64,000 nucleotides of DNA from Streptomyces sp. ISL-87. GTDB taxonomy: Bacteria; Actinomycetota; Actinomycetes; Streptomycetales; Streptomycetaceae. Each line of letters begins with the position of its first letter. The first letter of the stretch is position 1. Shown here piece after piece: positions 16,150 to 24,766 of the stretch. The stretch covers positions 127,246 to 191,245 of the forward strand of contig NZ_JAGGOY010000043.1 in the NCBI RefSeq assembly GCF_018614095.1, given 5' to 3'. Under the pieces are notes generated by a model, which was not told the DNA's origin, ran no database searches, and saw only the letters and a program-made list of their open reading frames with translations. The translations under genes were made by a program, and so were the position numbers.

Positions 16150-16899
16150 ATGGGGTCTGAGTCCGGCCGCGTCAAACGCGGCGAGCAGAGCAGGATTTCC
16201 CAGTGGCTGCGCCGGCGGCCGAAACCCTCCCCCGAAGACCCCGGACGAGAACGCGAAGCCCTTCTCCTGGCCGTCGCCGCCGCGGGACTGCCGCTCGCCC
16301 CTGCCGCCCATCCGGCCGGCTACCGATGTTCGTGCGACCGGATCGGCTGTCCCACGCCCGCGCGGCACCCCGTCTCCTTCGCCTGGCAGACCCAGTCGAC
16401 CACCGACCGCGCGCAGGTCGAGCGCTGGGCGCGCAACCAGCCCCAGGCCAACTTCATCACCGCGACGGGCATGATCCACGACGTTCTGGACGTCCCCCTC
16501 GAGGCGGGCCGCAGCGCGCTGGACCGCCTGTTGGCCGCGGGCGTCGACGTCGGCCCGGTGGCGGAATCGCCCGGTACGGACGACCAGGCCCGGATGCTCT
16601 TCTTCACGGCGACGCGGGGTACGCCGGAGGACGAGGACGAGTGGTGGCCGTGTGAGCTGGACTGCCACCCCGAGACGATGGACGAACACCCGGGCCTGCG
16701 GTGGCACTGCCGTGGCAGCTACGTCCTGGTCCCGCCGGCCACCCTGCCGGGCGGCCACACGGTCTCCTGGATCCGCGGCATGGAACACCCCCTCCCGGAC
16801 CCGTTGACCCTCCTGGAAACCCTCACGGACGCCTGCGCGGCCTACGCCGGCTCCGCCCCCCACACCCCTGCCACCGTCGCCTGGCCCCTGGGCCGCTGA
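16150..16899 (+). CDS. Bifunctional DNA primase/polymerase-domain protein (prim-pol)
   Basis: A 249-residue protein with the fold of the N-terminal prim-pol domain found in replication proteins of plasmids and phages, but no helicase part. LLLAVAAAGLPLAPAAHP and the CSCDRIGCPTPARHPV segment are typical of the stand-alone Streptomyces form, which carries a CxC...C cluster. Usual catalytic DxD residues are not obvious; ETMDEHPG and LDCHPE may contribute. Its cellular role is unknown; not embedded in a visible mobile element. Confidence 0.75.
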   Translation: MGSESGRVKRGEQSRISQWLRRRPKPSPEDPGREREALLLAVAAAGLPLAPAAHPAGYRCSCDRIGCPTPARHPVSFAWQTQSTTDRAQVERWARNQPQANFITATGMIHDVLDVPLEAGRSALDRLLAAGVDVGPVAESPGTDDQARMLFFTATRGTPEDEDEWWPCELDCHPETMDEHPGLRWHCRGSYVLVPPATLPGGHTVSWIRGMEHPLPDPLTLLETLTDACAAYAGSAPHTPATVAWPLGR

Positions 16900-16910
16900 G
16901 CGGCATGGCC

Positions 16911-16985
16911 TGGCCTCTGGGCCTCTGGGCCTCTGGGCCTCTGAGCGCCTGGCCTGGCCCCTGGGCCTCTGAGCGCCTGGCGGGC
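16911..16985. repeat. Short tandem repeats after the prim-pol gene
   Basis: GGCCTCTG is repeated four times in a row near 16912-16945, followed by two copies of GGCCTCTGAGCGCCTGGC separated by GGCCTGGCCCCT. Directly adjacent to the dispersed GC-rich element at 16990. No coding potential supported. Confidence 0.7.
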
Positions 16986-16989
16986 TGAT

Positions 16990-17175
16990 TGCCGCGCAGC
17001 GGCAAATTCAGCCCCGCCGGCGTTTGAGGCGCGGGGTCCGGGGCGGAGCCCCGGTGCTTCAGCCCCGCCGGCGTTTGAGGCGCGGGGTCCGGGGCGGAAC
17101 CCCCGGGGTGCCCAGGACAAGGTCTGGGGGAGACGGCGAAAGGCGGGGCTCCGCGCAGCGGCACCGACCCCATCC
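16990..17175. repeat. Dispersed GC-rich intergenic repeat element, with a 51-base direct duplication
   Basis: The unit TTCAGCCCCGCCGGCGTTTG...GGCGGA is present at 17007 and again at 17058, offset 51 bases and nearly identical for about 46 bases. Downstream comes GGGGGAGACGGCGAAAGGCG and CCGCGCAGCGGCACCG. The same modules appear in-frame inside the transporter ATPase gene at about 52005-52165. Such GCCGGCGTTTGAGGCGCGGGG elements are frequent between Streptomyces genes. Here it separates the convergent prim-pol and yaaA genes and may act as a terminator. Confidence 0.75.
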
Positions 17176-17184
17176 CGGGACACC

Positions 17185-17985
17185 TCAGTGGATCTGGCTG
17201 ACCACCACGTCCAGGGACCACGCCTTCGCCGCCTTCGCAGGGGCCTCGGCCTCCACCACGTACCCCAGATCCCGCAGCGCCGTAACCAGCTCCGCCGGCG
17301 ACCCCGGCACGGCCCCCGCCACCAGCAGGTCCCGTACCAGCCGCCCCTTCGTCGCCTTGTTGAAGTGGCTCACCACGGACCGCTTCTCCACCCCGTCCAC
17401 CACCTGCGCGTGCAACACCCGCACCGTCGCCGTCCGCCCCGCCGGCTCCCCCTTCGGCTTCCACGCGGCCGCGTACGCCGAAGACCGCAGGTCCAGCACC
17501 AGCCCGTCCCCCGAAGCCTCCGGCATGACAGCGGCCATCGGCCCCCGCCAGTACGCCCCCAGCGCCCCCAGCCCCGGCAGCTTCACGCCCATCGAGCACC
17601 GGTACGACGGAATCCGGTCCGTCACCCGCACCGCACCCCACAGCCCGGAGAAAACGAGCAGCGACTCCTCCGCCAGCGCACGCGCCCCCGCCGGCAGGTC
17701 CGCCAGCCCCAGCGCGTCGTACAGCACCCCGGTGTAGATCTCCCCCGCCGGCCGCGCCACCGCGGACCGCAGCTCGGCGTTCTTCGCGACCTCTCCCCGC
17801 AGGCCCTCGCTCAGCCCCAGCACCTCGCGCGCCTTCAGCTCGTCGCCGACGCACAGTTCGACCAGCTCCTCCAGCACCGCCGCACGGGCCTCGGCCAGCC
17901 CCGCCAGCGACAGCGACTCCGGCTTCAGGGGTGCGCCGGAGCCGCCGGCGGCCTTTCCTTCGGACGGCGGCAGCAGCACGAGCAC
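17185..17985 (-). CDS. yaaA: YaaA/UPF0246 peroxide stress protein
   Basis: A 266-residue cytosolic protein. The N-terminus MLVLLPPSEGK and the near-C-terminal VSHFNKATKGRLVRDLL are the two family signatures; SYRCSMGVKLP and LLVFSGLWG also match. YaaA of E. coli binds DNA and lowers free iron during peroxide stress. Here it lies alone, facing the intergenic repeat and divergent from the RNB ribonuclease. Function by homology only. Confidence 0.88.
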   Translation of the reverse strand: MLVLLPPSEGKAAGGSGAPLKPESLSLAGLAEARAAVLEELVELCVGDELKAREVLGLSEGLRGEVAKNAELRSAVARPAGEIYTGVLYDALGLADLPAGARALAEESLLVFSGLWGAVRVTDRIPSYRCSMGVKLPGLGALGAYWRGPMAAVMPEASGDGLVLDLRSSAYAAAWKPKGEPAGRTATVRVLHAQVVDGVEKRSVVSHFNKATKGRLVRDLLVAGAVPGSPAELVTALRDLGYVVEAEAPAKAAKAWSLDVVVSQIH

Positions 17986-18087
17986 GGCGGTTCTCCTTCA
18001 GTACAAACACGGCGCGGGGGTGCGGCCCCCGAGCCAGGGTAAGCCTCCCGACGCGCCGCCCCGGCCCAACCGCCATACGCTCGGTCC

Positions 18088-19530
18088 ATGCCACGCCGTC
18101 ACATGCACATGGCCGGCGCAGACGGGGCTGCCCTGCGGGCCGCGCTGCGTGACCTGCGGACAAGGCTGGAGGTACCGGCCCAATTCCCTTCACCGGTCCT
18201 CGCCGAGGCCGACCGTGCGGCCGCCGACCCCCGCCTCCCCTCCCTGGACGCCACCGACATCCCCTTCTTCACGATCGACCCGCCCGCCTCCGTCGACCTC
18301 GACCAGGCCATGCACCTCGCCCGCCGCCCGGGCGGCGGCTACCGCGTGCACTACGCCATCGCCGACGTGGCCGCCTTCGTCACCCCCGGCGGTGCCCTCG
18401 ACACCGAGGCCCACCGGCGGGTCAACACCCTCTACTTTCCCGACGGGAGGGTGCCCTTGCACCCGGCCGTGCTCTCGGAGGGCGCGGCCAGCCTGCTGCC
18501 GGACCAGACCCGCCCGGCGCTGCTGTGGCGGCTCGACCTGGACTCCGACGGCCGGGTGGAGACGGCCGAGGTCCGGCGGGCCCTCGTCCGCAGCCGGGCC
18601 AGGCTCGACTACGGCGGGGTCCAGAAGGCCATCGACGCCGGCACCGCGGACGAGTCGCTCGCCCTCCTCAAGGACATCGGCCGGCTGCGTGAGGCCCTGG
18701 AGGTGGAGCGCGGCGGCATCTCGCTGAACGTGCCCGAGCAGGAGATCGTCGCGCGCGACGGCTCGTACACCCTGGCCTACCGGGCGCCGCTCCCCGCCGA
18801 CGGCTGGAACGCCCAGATCTCCCTGATGACCGGCATGGCGGCGGCCGACCTGATGCTCGCCTCCGGCACCGGGATCCTGCGTACCCTCCCCACCGCCCCC
18901 GACGGCGCCGTCGGCCGGCTGCGCCGCGCGGCGAAGGCCCTGCGGATCGAGTGGCCGCACCACGTCCCGTACGCCGAACTCGTACGCTCCCTCGACCCGC
19001 GCCGCCCGGCCCACGCGGCGTTCCTCCAGGAGTGCACGGCCCTGCTGCGCGGCGCCGGCTACACGGTCTTCACCGGCGGCGAAACCCCCTCCCCCGCGAT
19101 CCACGCCGCGGTGGTGGCCCCGTACACGCACTGCACCGCGCCGCTGCGCAGGCTCGTCGACCGCTACACGGGCGAGCTGTGCGTGGCGGCGGTGGCCGGG
19201 GCCGACCCCCCGCAGTGGGCGGTGTCGGCCCTGCCCGCGCTCCCGGAGCGGATGGCGGACGGCAGCCGGCGGTCCAACGCGGTCGAGCGGGAGTCCGTGG
19301 ACCTCGTGGAGGCGGCCCTGCTGAAGGACCGCGTCGGCGAGACCTTCGAGGCGACGGTGATCGACGTCAAGGAGGAGGATCCACTGGTGGGCACGGTCCA
19401 CCTGGAGGACCCGGCGGTAATCGGCCGCATCGTGTCCCCCGCGCGCGAGCTCCCCCTGGGCGAACGCATCCGAGTCCGCCTCACCCAGGCCGACCCCGGC
19501 ACATCGAAGATCCTCTTCGCCCCGGCCTAG
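18088..19530 (+). CDS. RNB-domain (RNase II/R family) ribonuclease
   Basis: A 480-residue 3'-5' exoribonuclease. The RNB catalytic domain spans about residues 45-385: the metal-binding Asp cluster is in FFTIDPPASVDLDQAMHLA, followed by HYAIADVAAFV, NTLYFPDGRVPLHP and the APYTHCTAPLRRLVDRY motif. S1 and cold-shock domains of full RNase R are missing, as in the short actinobacterial form. Its stop codon TAG shares the CTAG palindrome with the stop of the convergent gene at 19527. Confidence 0.88.
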   Translation: MPRRHMHMAGADGAALRAALRDLRTRLEVPAQFPSPVLAEADRAAADPRLPSLDATDIPFFTIDPPASVDLDQAMHLARRPGGGYRVHYAIADVAAFVTPGGALDTEAHRRVNTLYFPDGRVPLHPAVLSEGAASLLPDQTRPALLWRLDLDSDGRVETAEVRRALVRSRARLDYGGVQKAIDAGTADESLALLKDIGRLREALEVERGGISLNVPEQEIVARDGSYTLAYRAPLPADGWNAQISLMTGMAAADLMLASGTGILRTLPTAPDGAVGRLRRAAKALRIEWPHHVPYAELVRSLDPRRPAHAAFLQECTALLRGAGYTVFTGGETPSPAIHAAVVAPYTHCTAPLRRLVDRYTGELCVAAVAGADPPQWAVSALPALPERMADGSRRSNAVERESVDLVEAALLKDRVGETFEATVIDVKEEDPLVGTVHLEDPAVIGRIVSPARELPLGERIRVRLTQADPGTSKILFAPA

Positions 19531-20156
19531 GCTCCGTCTTGCGGGGGTGCGAGTTGCCGCAGTGCGGTGACCAGCCCGCGGGGGTCGTCGGCGTGGAAGC
19601 GAACGGTACTGGCACGCGCGCGGGCGCCGAGCGGCCGGATGAAGGGGAGCGGGCGGGTCAGCTCCAGGGTCACGGAAGTCTGGCTCCCGACGATCAGGTC
19701 GAGCACCCCGTCCTGCGACAGCGTGACCAGCCGGCCCTCGGGGTAGCGGCGGTCGACGCGCACCGAGGCCACGGCGTCCGGCGGGACGGTGAGGTCGAAC
19801 AGGGCCCCGTAGCGGATCCGCAGGGAACCGTCGGACCGGACCACGTGCGGCCGGGTCACACAGGCGGCGTGCATCGCCAGCACCAGCAGCAGCCCGTACA
19901 CGTCGAGCACCAGCACCACGCGGTGCACAGCCGGCCAGGGGATGAGGACGGCCAGCCCGACGGTCTCGATCAGCGACACGAACAGCAGCCCGTACATCAT
20001 GGCGGTCTGCGGTCCCGTGTATCCGGCGGCGACATCGCCCGCGCCGACGCCGTGTGGCGTCCGGCGCAGCGCCCATCGCCCCAGCGAGGCGGCGGCCCGT
20101 AGCTCGTGCAGCAGCAGCCTGCGGACCACGGAAACCGCCTGCCGTATCCCGTTCAT
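19527..20156 (-). CDS. Membrane protein with PH-like domain, function unknown
   Basis: A 209-residue protein with two hydrophobic helices (AMMYGLLFVSLIETVGLAVLI and VVLVLDVYGLLLVLAMHAA) followed by a beta-rich domain (LRIRYGALFDLTVPPDAVASVRVDRR). The layout is like bacterial PH-domain membrane proteins. It starts at an ATG that overlaps the MerR stop (ATGA), so it is translationally coupled to the regulator and probably its target. Its role is unknown. Confidence 0.65.
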   Translation of the reverse strand: MNGIRQAVSVVRRLLLHELRAAASLGRWALRRTPHGVGAGDVAAGYTGPQTAMMYGLLFVSLIETVGLAVLIPWPAVHRVVLVLDVYGLLLVLAMHAACVTRPHVVRSDGSLRIRYGALFDLTVPPDAVASVRVDRRYPEGRLVTLSQDGVLDLIVGSQTSVTLELTRPLPFIRPLGARARASTVRFHADDPRGLVTALRQLAPPQDGA

Positions 20157-20887
20157 CCCCGGCCCCTCTCCATGAACGCCTCCATGACCCGGCGTACGAC
20201 CTCCGCCTGCGCGGGGGCGTACTCCGCGAGCAGGGCCTCCTTCAACCCCGCCACGACCGGCCGGGTGGCCGGGATCGCCGCGAACACCTCGTCGGGGACG
20301 GCCGCCACCAGCTCGTCGGCCAGCAAGGGAATGCGCGGATCGTCGACGGGGGCGTCGGCCAGCCCGTCCAGCCGCTCGTACAGCGCGAGTACGGCCGGAT
20401 CGGCGGCCAGTGGCCCGAGTACGGCGTATATCTCCGCACCCCCCGCGCCCGACGCGTCGAGCAGCGTCAGGTGCTCGCGATCCATCGCGGCGGTCGGCGA
20501 GGCTGTCTCCGGGGCCTTGGCCAGCAGCGCGGCGAGCGCGGGCGAGACGGGTTCGTTCTCCCCAGGCGGCGCGGCGAGCAGTACGGCGAGCCGGCGCCTG
20601 CGCTCGGCCAGTTCGGCCTCCTGCCGGGCCAGGTCGGCGTCGAGCTCTTCGAGTACGTCGGCCAGCTCGCGCCCCGCGTCGTCCGCGAGGACGTCGCGCA
20701 CCTCGTCGAGGCTCAGCCCGAGCTCGGTGAGCCGGCGGACTCGGGCCAGTACGACGGCGTCGCGCACGCTGTAGACCCGGTACTGGTTGGGGCGCCGCTC
20801 CGGCTCCGGGAGCAGCCCGATGTGGTGGTAGTGCCGGATGGCTCGGGTGGTGACCCCGGCCAGCGCGGCGATCTCTCCGATGCGCAT
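20153..20887 (-). CDS. MerR family transcriptional regulator
   Basis: A 244-residue regulator. Winged HTH: MRIGEIAALAGVTTRAIRHYHHIGLLPEPERRPNQYRVYS, then a long coiled coil (about 80-125, LADVLEELDADLARQEAELAERRRRLAVLLA) for dimerisation and a helical C-terminal effector domain. No metal-binding Cys pattern. Its own promoter carries a MerR-type dyad at 20901. It is coupled to the membrane protein downstream by a 4-base overlap. Confidence 0.9.
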   Translation of the reverse strand: MRIGEIAALAGVTTRAIRHYHHIGLLPEPERRPNQYRVYSVRDAVVLARVRRLTELGLSLDEVRDVLADDAGRELADVLEELDADLARQEAELAERRRRLAVLLAAPPGENEPVSPALAALLAKAPETASPTAAMDREHLTLLDASGAGGAEIYAVLGPLAADPAVLALYERLDGLADAPVDDPRIPLLADELVAAVPDEVFAAIPATRPVVAGLKEALLAEYAPAQAEVVRRVMEAFMERGRG

Positions 20888-20900
20888 GGGCTCAGTAGAG

Positions 20901-20921
20901 ACCCTGCCGTTGCGTCAAGGT
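20901..20921. promoter_or_regulatory. MerR-type operator dyad before the MerR gene
   Basis: ACCCTG-N9-CAAGGT, an inverted pair; read leftward the sequence is ACCTTGACGCAACGGCAGGGT. Such ACCTTG/CAGGGT dyads sit in the long spacer of MerR-controlled promoters. It lies 14 bases before the MerR start and 40 bases from the rnpB 5' end, so it could also affect rnpB. Autoregulation is inferred. Confidence 0.6.
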
Positions 20922-20960
20922 CAAGCCGCGACGGGCCAGCCGGTAACATGGTCGCCACGA

Positions 20961-21374
20961 CAGACGAGTCGGCTGGGCGGCCGCGTCGGGATCTTCGGAT
21001 CCCGCCGAGGAACGTCCGGGCTCCACAGGGCAGGGTGGTGGGTAACGCCCACCCGGGGTGACCCGCGGGACAGTGCCACAGAAAACAGACCGCCGGGGGC
21101 TTCGGTCCTCGGTAAGGGTGAAACGGTGGTGTAAGAGACCACCAGCGCCTGAGGTGACTCAGGCGGCTAGGTAAACCCCACCCGGAGCAAGGTCAAGAGG
21201 GGTTGTCCGTTTTCGGACGGCCAACCCTGCGCGAACGTTCGAGGGCTGCCCGCCCGAGTTCGCGGGTAGACCGCACGAGGCCGGTGGCAACACCGGTCCT
21301 AGATGGATGGCCGTCTCCCCGGCGACCGCGAGGTCTCCGGGCGACAGAACCCGGCGTACAGGCCGGCTCGTCTG
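20961..21374 (+). ncRNA. rnpB: RNase P RNA (class A)
   Basis: The catalytic RNA that trims tRNA 5' leaders. Conserved landmarks in order: GAGGAACGTCCGGGCTCCAC (CR-I, near 21008), GGGTGACCCGCGGGACAGTGCC, ACAGAAAACAGACCGCC (near 21076), AAGGGTGAAACGGTGGTGTA (CR-II/III) with AAGAGACCACCAGC, and ACAGAACCCGGCGTACAGGC (CR-V) at the 3' end. The ends pair as helix P1 (CAGACGAGTCGG with CCGGCTCGTCTG), which sets the boundaries to within a few bases. Length about 414 nt. The protein subunit gene is not in the window. Confidence 0.95.
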
Positions 21375-21389
21375 CCGTCCTTGACGATA

Positions 21390-21425
21390 CTGAGAACCCC
21401 CGCCACGTGTGGCGGGGGTTCTCAG
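21390..21425. terminator. Perfect hairpin between rnpB and the convergent RNase H operon
   Basis: A 16-base stem CTGAGAACCCCCGCCA with its exact complement around a CGTG loop, 15 bases after the RNase P RNA. No U tract, as usual in Streptomyces. Symmetric, so it can end both rnpB and the leftward operon. Confidence 0.9.
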
Positions 21426-21457
21426 TCGTACGGGCCGGGCCCCGGCTTCGCCGCCCG

Positions 21458-22882
21458 CTACCGCAGGTGCGAGGTGTCGTTCAGGAGCCGGACCGAGGCG
21501 TTGCCGTCCGCGTAGTAGGCCACCGCCGAGAGGGAGGCCGCGGAGAGTTCCATCCGGAACAGGGACTCCGGCGGGGCGCCCAGCGCGAGGCGGACCAGCG
21601 TCTTGACCGGGGTCACGTGGGTGACCAGCAGCACCGTGCGGCCGGCGTACCGGGCCAGCAGGCGGTCGCGGGTGGCCAGGACCCGGCGGGTGACGTGGGC
21701 GAAGCTCTCGCCGCCGCCCGTGGGGGCCGCCTTCGGGGAGTCCAGCCAGGCCTGGAGGTCGTCCGGGAAGCGCTCGCGCACCTCGCCGAAGGTCAGGCCC
21801 TCCCAGGCGCCGAAGTCCGTTTCGCGCAGGCCTTCTTCGACGGCCACCTCCAGCCCGAGGCGGTCCGCGACGGCCTGGGCGGTCTCCCGGCAGCGCCGTA
21901 GCGGGGAGCTGACGACCGCCTGGACGGTGCCGCGCGCGGCCAGCGCCTCGGCTACGGCCACGGCCTGGCGGCGGCCGACCGGGGACAGCTCGGGGTCGGT
22001 GCCGCCGCTGCCGGAGAAACGCTTCTGCGGGGTGAGGGCGGTCTCGCCGTGGCGCAGCAGCACGAAGGTGGCGGGGGTACCCATGTCCACCGGGCCCCAG
22101 CCGGTACCGGCCACCGGGGCGGCCGCGGTCGCGGCTGCGGCTGCGGCCGTGGCCGCGGGGGCGGGGGCTTCGGCCGTTGCCGCGGGGGCTTCGGCCGTCG
22201 TGGCGGGGGCGGCCGAGCCGGGCCCTGGTACCCGGGCCGGGATGCGTCCCGCCGCGCCGGAGCCGGGCTCCGCGAACAGGGTGTCGGCCCCTGCGTCCGC
22301 GAGCGCCGCCGCGCTGGACGACGTACCGGAGGAGGACGCGGCGAGGGCGGCCCGTACGGCCGCGGCACCCGCGGCGGCGTCGCCGGGCGGGCCGGACGGC
22401 GGCGGGGTGGCCAGGGCGCGGGCGGCGCCCCGGTCGAAGACGGCCGTGGAGTCCGACGGCTCCCACTGCTTGCCGCGCTTGCCCGCGTCCATCGCCTCGT
22501 TGGCGAGCCGGTCCGCGTGCTTGTTCACCTCGCGCGGGATCCACTCGTACATCACCTGGGAGCGGGGCAGGATCGTGGCCGCCTCCGCCGCCAGGGGCTT
22601 CATGTCGGCGTGCTTGATCTTCCAGCGGCCCGACATCTGCTCGACGACGAGCTTGGAGTCCATCCGGACGAGGACCTGCGCGTCGGGGGCGAGCTCACGC
22701 GCCGCCTTCAGCCCGGCGATCAGGCCCTTGTACTCCGCCACGTTGTTCGTCGCTACGCCGATGTACTCGGCGCGCTCGGCCAGCGTCTCCCCCGTCACCG
22801 GGTCGAGGACGACCGCGCCGTAGCCGGCGGGCCCCGGGTTGCCCCGGGAGCCGCCGTCCGCCTCCACGACAAACCGCGGCAT
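21458..22882 (-). CDS. Bifunctional RNase HI / alpha-ribazole-type acid phosphatase
   Basis: A 474-residue fusion. Residues 1-140 are RNase HI: FVVEADGGSRGNPGPAGYG (first Asp), NNVAEYKGL (Glu), VRMDSKLVVEQM (Asp) and NKHADRLANEAM (His/Asp). An Ala/Pro/Thr-rich linker of about 130 residues follows. The C-terminal third is a histidine phosphatase: FVLLRHGETALTPQKRFSGSG with the catalytic RHG, and LLVTHVTPVKTLVRLAL with the second His. Homologues remove RNA from hybrids and may dephosphorylate cobalamin precursors. Start overlaps the upstream stop (TGATG). Confidence 0.93.
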   Translation of the reverse strand: MPRFVVEADGGSRGNPGPAGYGAVVLDPVTGETLAERAEYIGVATNNVAEYKGLIAGLKAARELAPDAQVLVRMDSKLVVEQMSGRWKIKHADMKPLAAEAATILPRSQVMYEWIPREVNKHADRLANEAMDAGKRGKQWEPSDSTAVFDRGAARALATPPPSGPPGDAAAGAAAVRAALAASSSGTSSSAAALADAGADTLFAEPGSGAAGRIPARVPGPGSAAPATTAEAPAATAEAPAPAATAAAAAATAAAPVAGTGWGPVDMGTPATFVLLRHGETALTPQKRFSGSGGTDPELSPVGRRQAVAVAEALAARGTVQAVVSSPLRRCRETAQAVADRLGLEVAVEEGLRETDFGAWEGLTFGEVRERFPDDLQAWLDSPKAAPTGGGESFAHVTRRVLATRDRLLARYAGRTVLLVTHVTPVKTLVRLALGAPPESLFRMELSAASLSAVAYYADGNASVRLLNDTSHLR

Positions 22883-23625
22883 CAGATACCCGAGTCCGCC
22901 GTACGGACCAGGATGCGGCCGCAGTTCTCGTGCCGGACGACCTGGTCGCGGGCCGCGGCCTTGATCTCGTTGACCTCGGCCATGTCGAGCTCCAGCCGGC
23001 AGCCCTCGCAGCGGCGCTGGTACAGGCGCGCGGCGCCGACCCCGCCCTGCTTGACGCGGATCTTCTCGTACAGGGCGATCAGGTCGGCCGGGATGGACGA
23101 CACGACGATCTCGCGGTCCTTGGCGATCTTGGCCGCCTCGGCGTCGAGCTCGGCGGTGGTCGCGTCACGGCGCGCGGTGGCGTCGGTCAGCTTGGCTTCG
23201 AGGGCGGAGACCCGCTCGGTCAGCTCGGTGACACGCTCCTGCGAGGCCTCCAGGCGCTCCATGACCTCCAGGACCACGTCCTCCAGGTCGCCCTGCCGCT
23301 TGGCCAGGGAGACGACCTCGCTCTGCAGGTTCGCCAGGTCCCGGGCCGAGATGCCCACGCCGGAGTCGAGCCGCTGCTCGTCGCGGGCCGCGCGCTGGCG
23401 CACCTGGTCGACGTCCTGCTCGGCCTTGGTCTGCTCGCGGGCGGCGTCGCTCGCCTGCGTCTGCGCGGCGACGAGCAGGTCGCGCTGCTGGGTGAGGTCC
23501 TTGGTCAGGGAGTCGACCTCGGCGTGCTCGGGCAGCGACTTGCGCTTGTGGGTGAGCTGAGACAGCCGGACGTCCAGGGCCTGGACGTCGAGAAGTCGGA
23601 TCTGGTCGGCGGGCTCGGCGTTCAG
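22882..23625 (-). CDS. C4-type zinc-ribbon/coiled-coil protein, CTG start
   Basis: A 247-residue protein: a long antiparallel coiled coil (about residues 10-180, full of Glu/Leu/Arg heptads such as ELTERVSALEAKLTDATARR) and a C-terminal zinc ribbon RRCEGCRLELDM...HENCGRI. The N-terminus expected from homologues (NAEPADQIRLLDVQALDVRL) begins at a CTG codon at 23625, 7 bases after GGAG; there is no ATG, GTG or TTG near. The CTGA overlaps the Nif3 stop, so it is coupled to that gene. Family members are thought to bind nucleic acids. Confidence 0.82.
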   Translation of the reverse strand: MNAEPADQIRLLDVQALDVRLSQLTHKRKSLPEHAEVDSLTKDLTQQRDLLVAAQTQASDAAREQTKAEQDVDQVRQRAARDEQRLDSGVGISARDLANLQSEVVSLAKRQGDLEDVVLEVMERLEASQERVTELTERVSALEAKLTDATARRDATTAELDAEAAKIAKDREIVVSSIPADLIALYEKIRVKQGGVGAARLYQRRCEGCRLELDMAEVNEIKAAARDQVVRHENCGRILVRTADSGI

Positions 23626-24479
23626 TTGGGGGCTCCAGAGGTAGAAGGGGGTGTGACGGACGGCGCGTGCGCCGTCCAGGGGTCGGTGACCGCGCGCGAG
23701 ACGTGGGTACGCAGACCCCAGCCATGGCGTTCGGAGATCGCGTCGAGCTGCGCGGCGGCCTGCTCGCACCAGGGCCACTCGGTGGCCCAGTGGGCGGCGT
23801 CGACGAGGGCGAGCGGGCTCTGCTCGCGCGCCTCGGACACCGGGTGGTGGCGCAGGTCGGCGGTGAGGAAGGCGTCCACGCCGGCGGCCCGCACCTGCGC
23901 GAAGAGGCTGTCGCCGGAGCCGCCGCTGACGGCGACGGTACGGATCAGCGCGTCCGGGTCGCCGGCCGCACGGATGCCCTGCGCGGTCCGGGGCAGCCGG
24001 GCGGCGGCGCGGGCGGCGAACTCCCGCAGGGTCTCGGGGTGATCCAGCTCGCAGATCCGGCCGAGGCCCCGGCGGCCCTCGGGGTCGGTGGGGTCGGGCA
24101 CGAGGGGGCCGGTGACGCGCAGGTCCAGGGCGCCGGCGAGGGCGTCTGAGACCCCGGGGTCGGCGGTGTCGGCGTTGGTGTGGGCGACGTGCAGAGCGAT
24201 GTCGTTCTTGATCAGCGTGTGCACGACACGGCCCTTGAAGGTGCCTGCCTCGACGGTGGTGGTGCCGCGCAGATAGAGGGGGTGGTGGGTGACGATCAGG
24301 TCGGCGTCCAGCTTCACGGCCTCGTCGACGATCTCCTGGACGGGGTCCACGGCGAACAGGACCCGGGAGATCTCGGCGTCGGGATCGCCGCAGACGGTTC
24401 CCACGGCGTCCCACTCCTCGGCCCGCGAGGGGGGCCAGAGCGCGTCCAGCACGGCGATGACTTCAGAGAGACGGGGCAC
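23622..24479 (-). CDS. Nif3-like dinuclear metal centre protein
   Basis: A 285-residue member of the Nif3/DUF34 family, which form toroidal hexamers with a two-metal site. Ligands are visible: VTHHPLYLRG (His-His), HVAHTNADTA (His, Asp) and at the C-terminal end DAAHWATEWPWCEQAA (His, Glu). Its function in metal handling or as GTP cyclohydrolase-like enzyme is unproven. First gene of the operon Nif3 - zinc ribbon - RNase H/phosphatase, joined by 4- and 1-base overlaps. Confidence 0.88.
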   Translation of the reverse strand: MPRLSEVIAVLDALWPPSRAEEWDAVGTVCGDPDAEISRVLFAVDPVQEIVDEAVKLDADLIVTHHPLYLRGTTTVEAGTFKGRVVHTLIKNDIALHVAHTNADTADPGVSDALAGALDLRVTGPLVPDPTDPEGRRGLGRICELDHPETLREFAARAAARLPRTAQGIRAAGDPDALIRTVAVSGGSGDSLFAQVRAAGVDAFLTADLRHHPVSEAREQSPLALVDAAHWATEWPWCEQAAAQLDAISERHGWGLRTHVSRAVTDPWTAHAPSVTPPSTSGAPN

Positions 24480-24766
24480 GGGCCAAGGCTACCGTCCGTG
24501 GCGCCCGGCCCGCCGATCCCCCGGGCCGGGATGCGGGCGGGCGCCCGGCGAGGCGCCCCGCGCCCCCGCGCCCTCGGTAGGGCAACCCTTCGAAATGGCG
24601 AAACCATATCCACCTGTCACCCCAAACGCCCCGATATCGCACAGCACACTCACCCCGTCCACCACAGGCGAATCGCCGCCCGGCCACCCGTATGTGTGAA
24701 GCCAGGTTGGTCGTCTTGTCCGGCAGGAATTGCGAAAACTAGCTTCCTCACCGGAGGTGACCCCGC

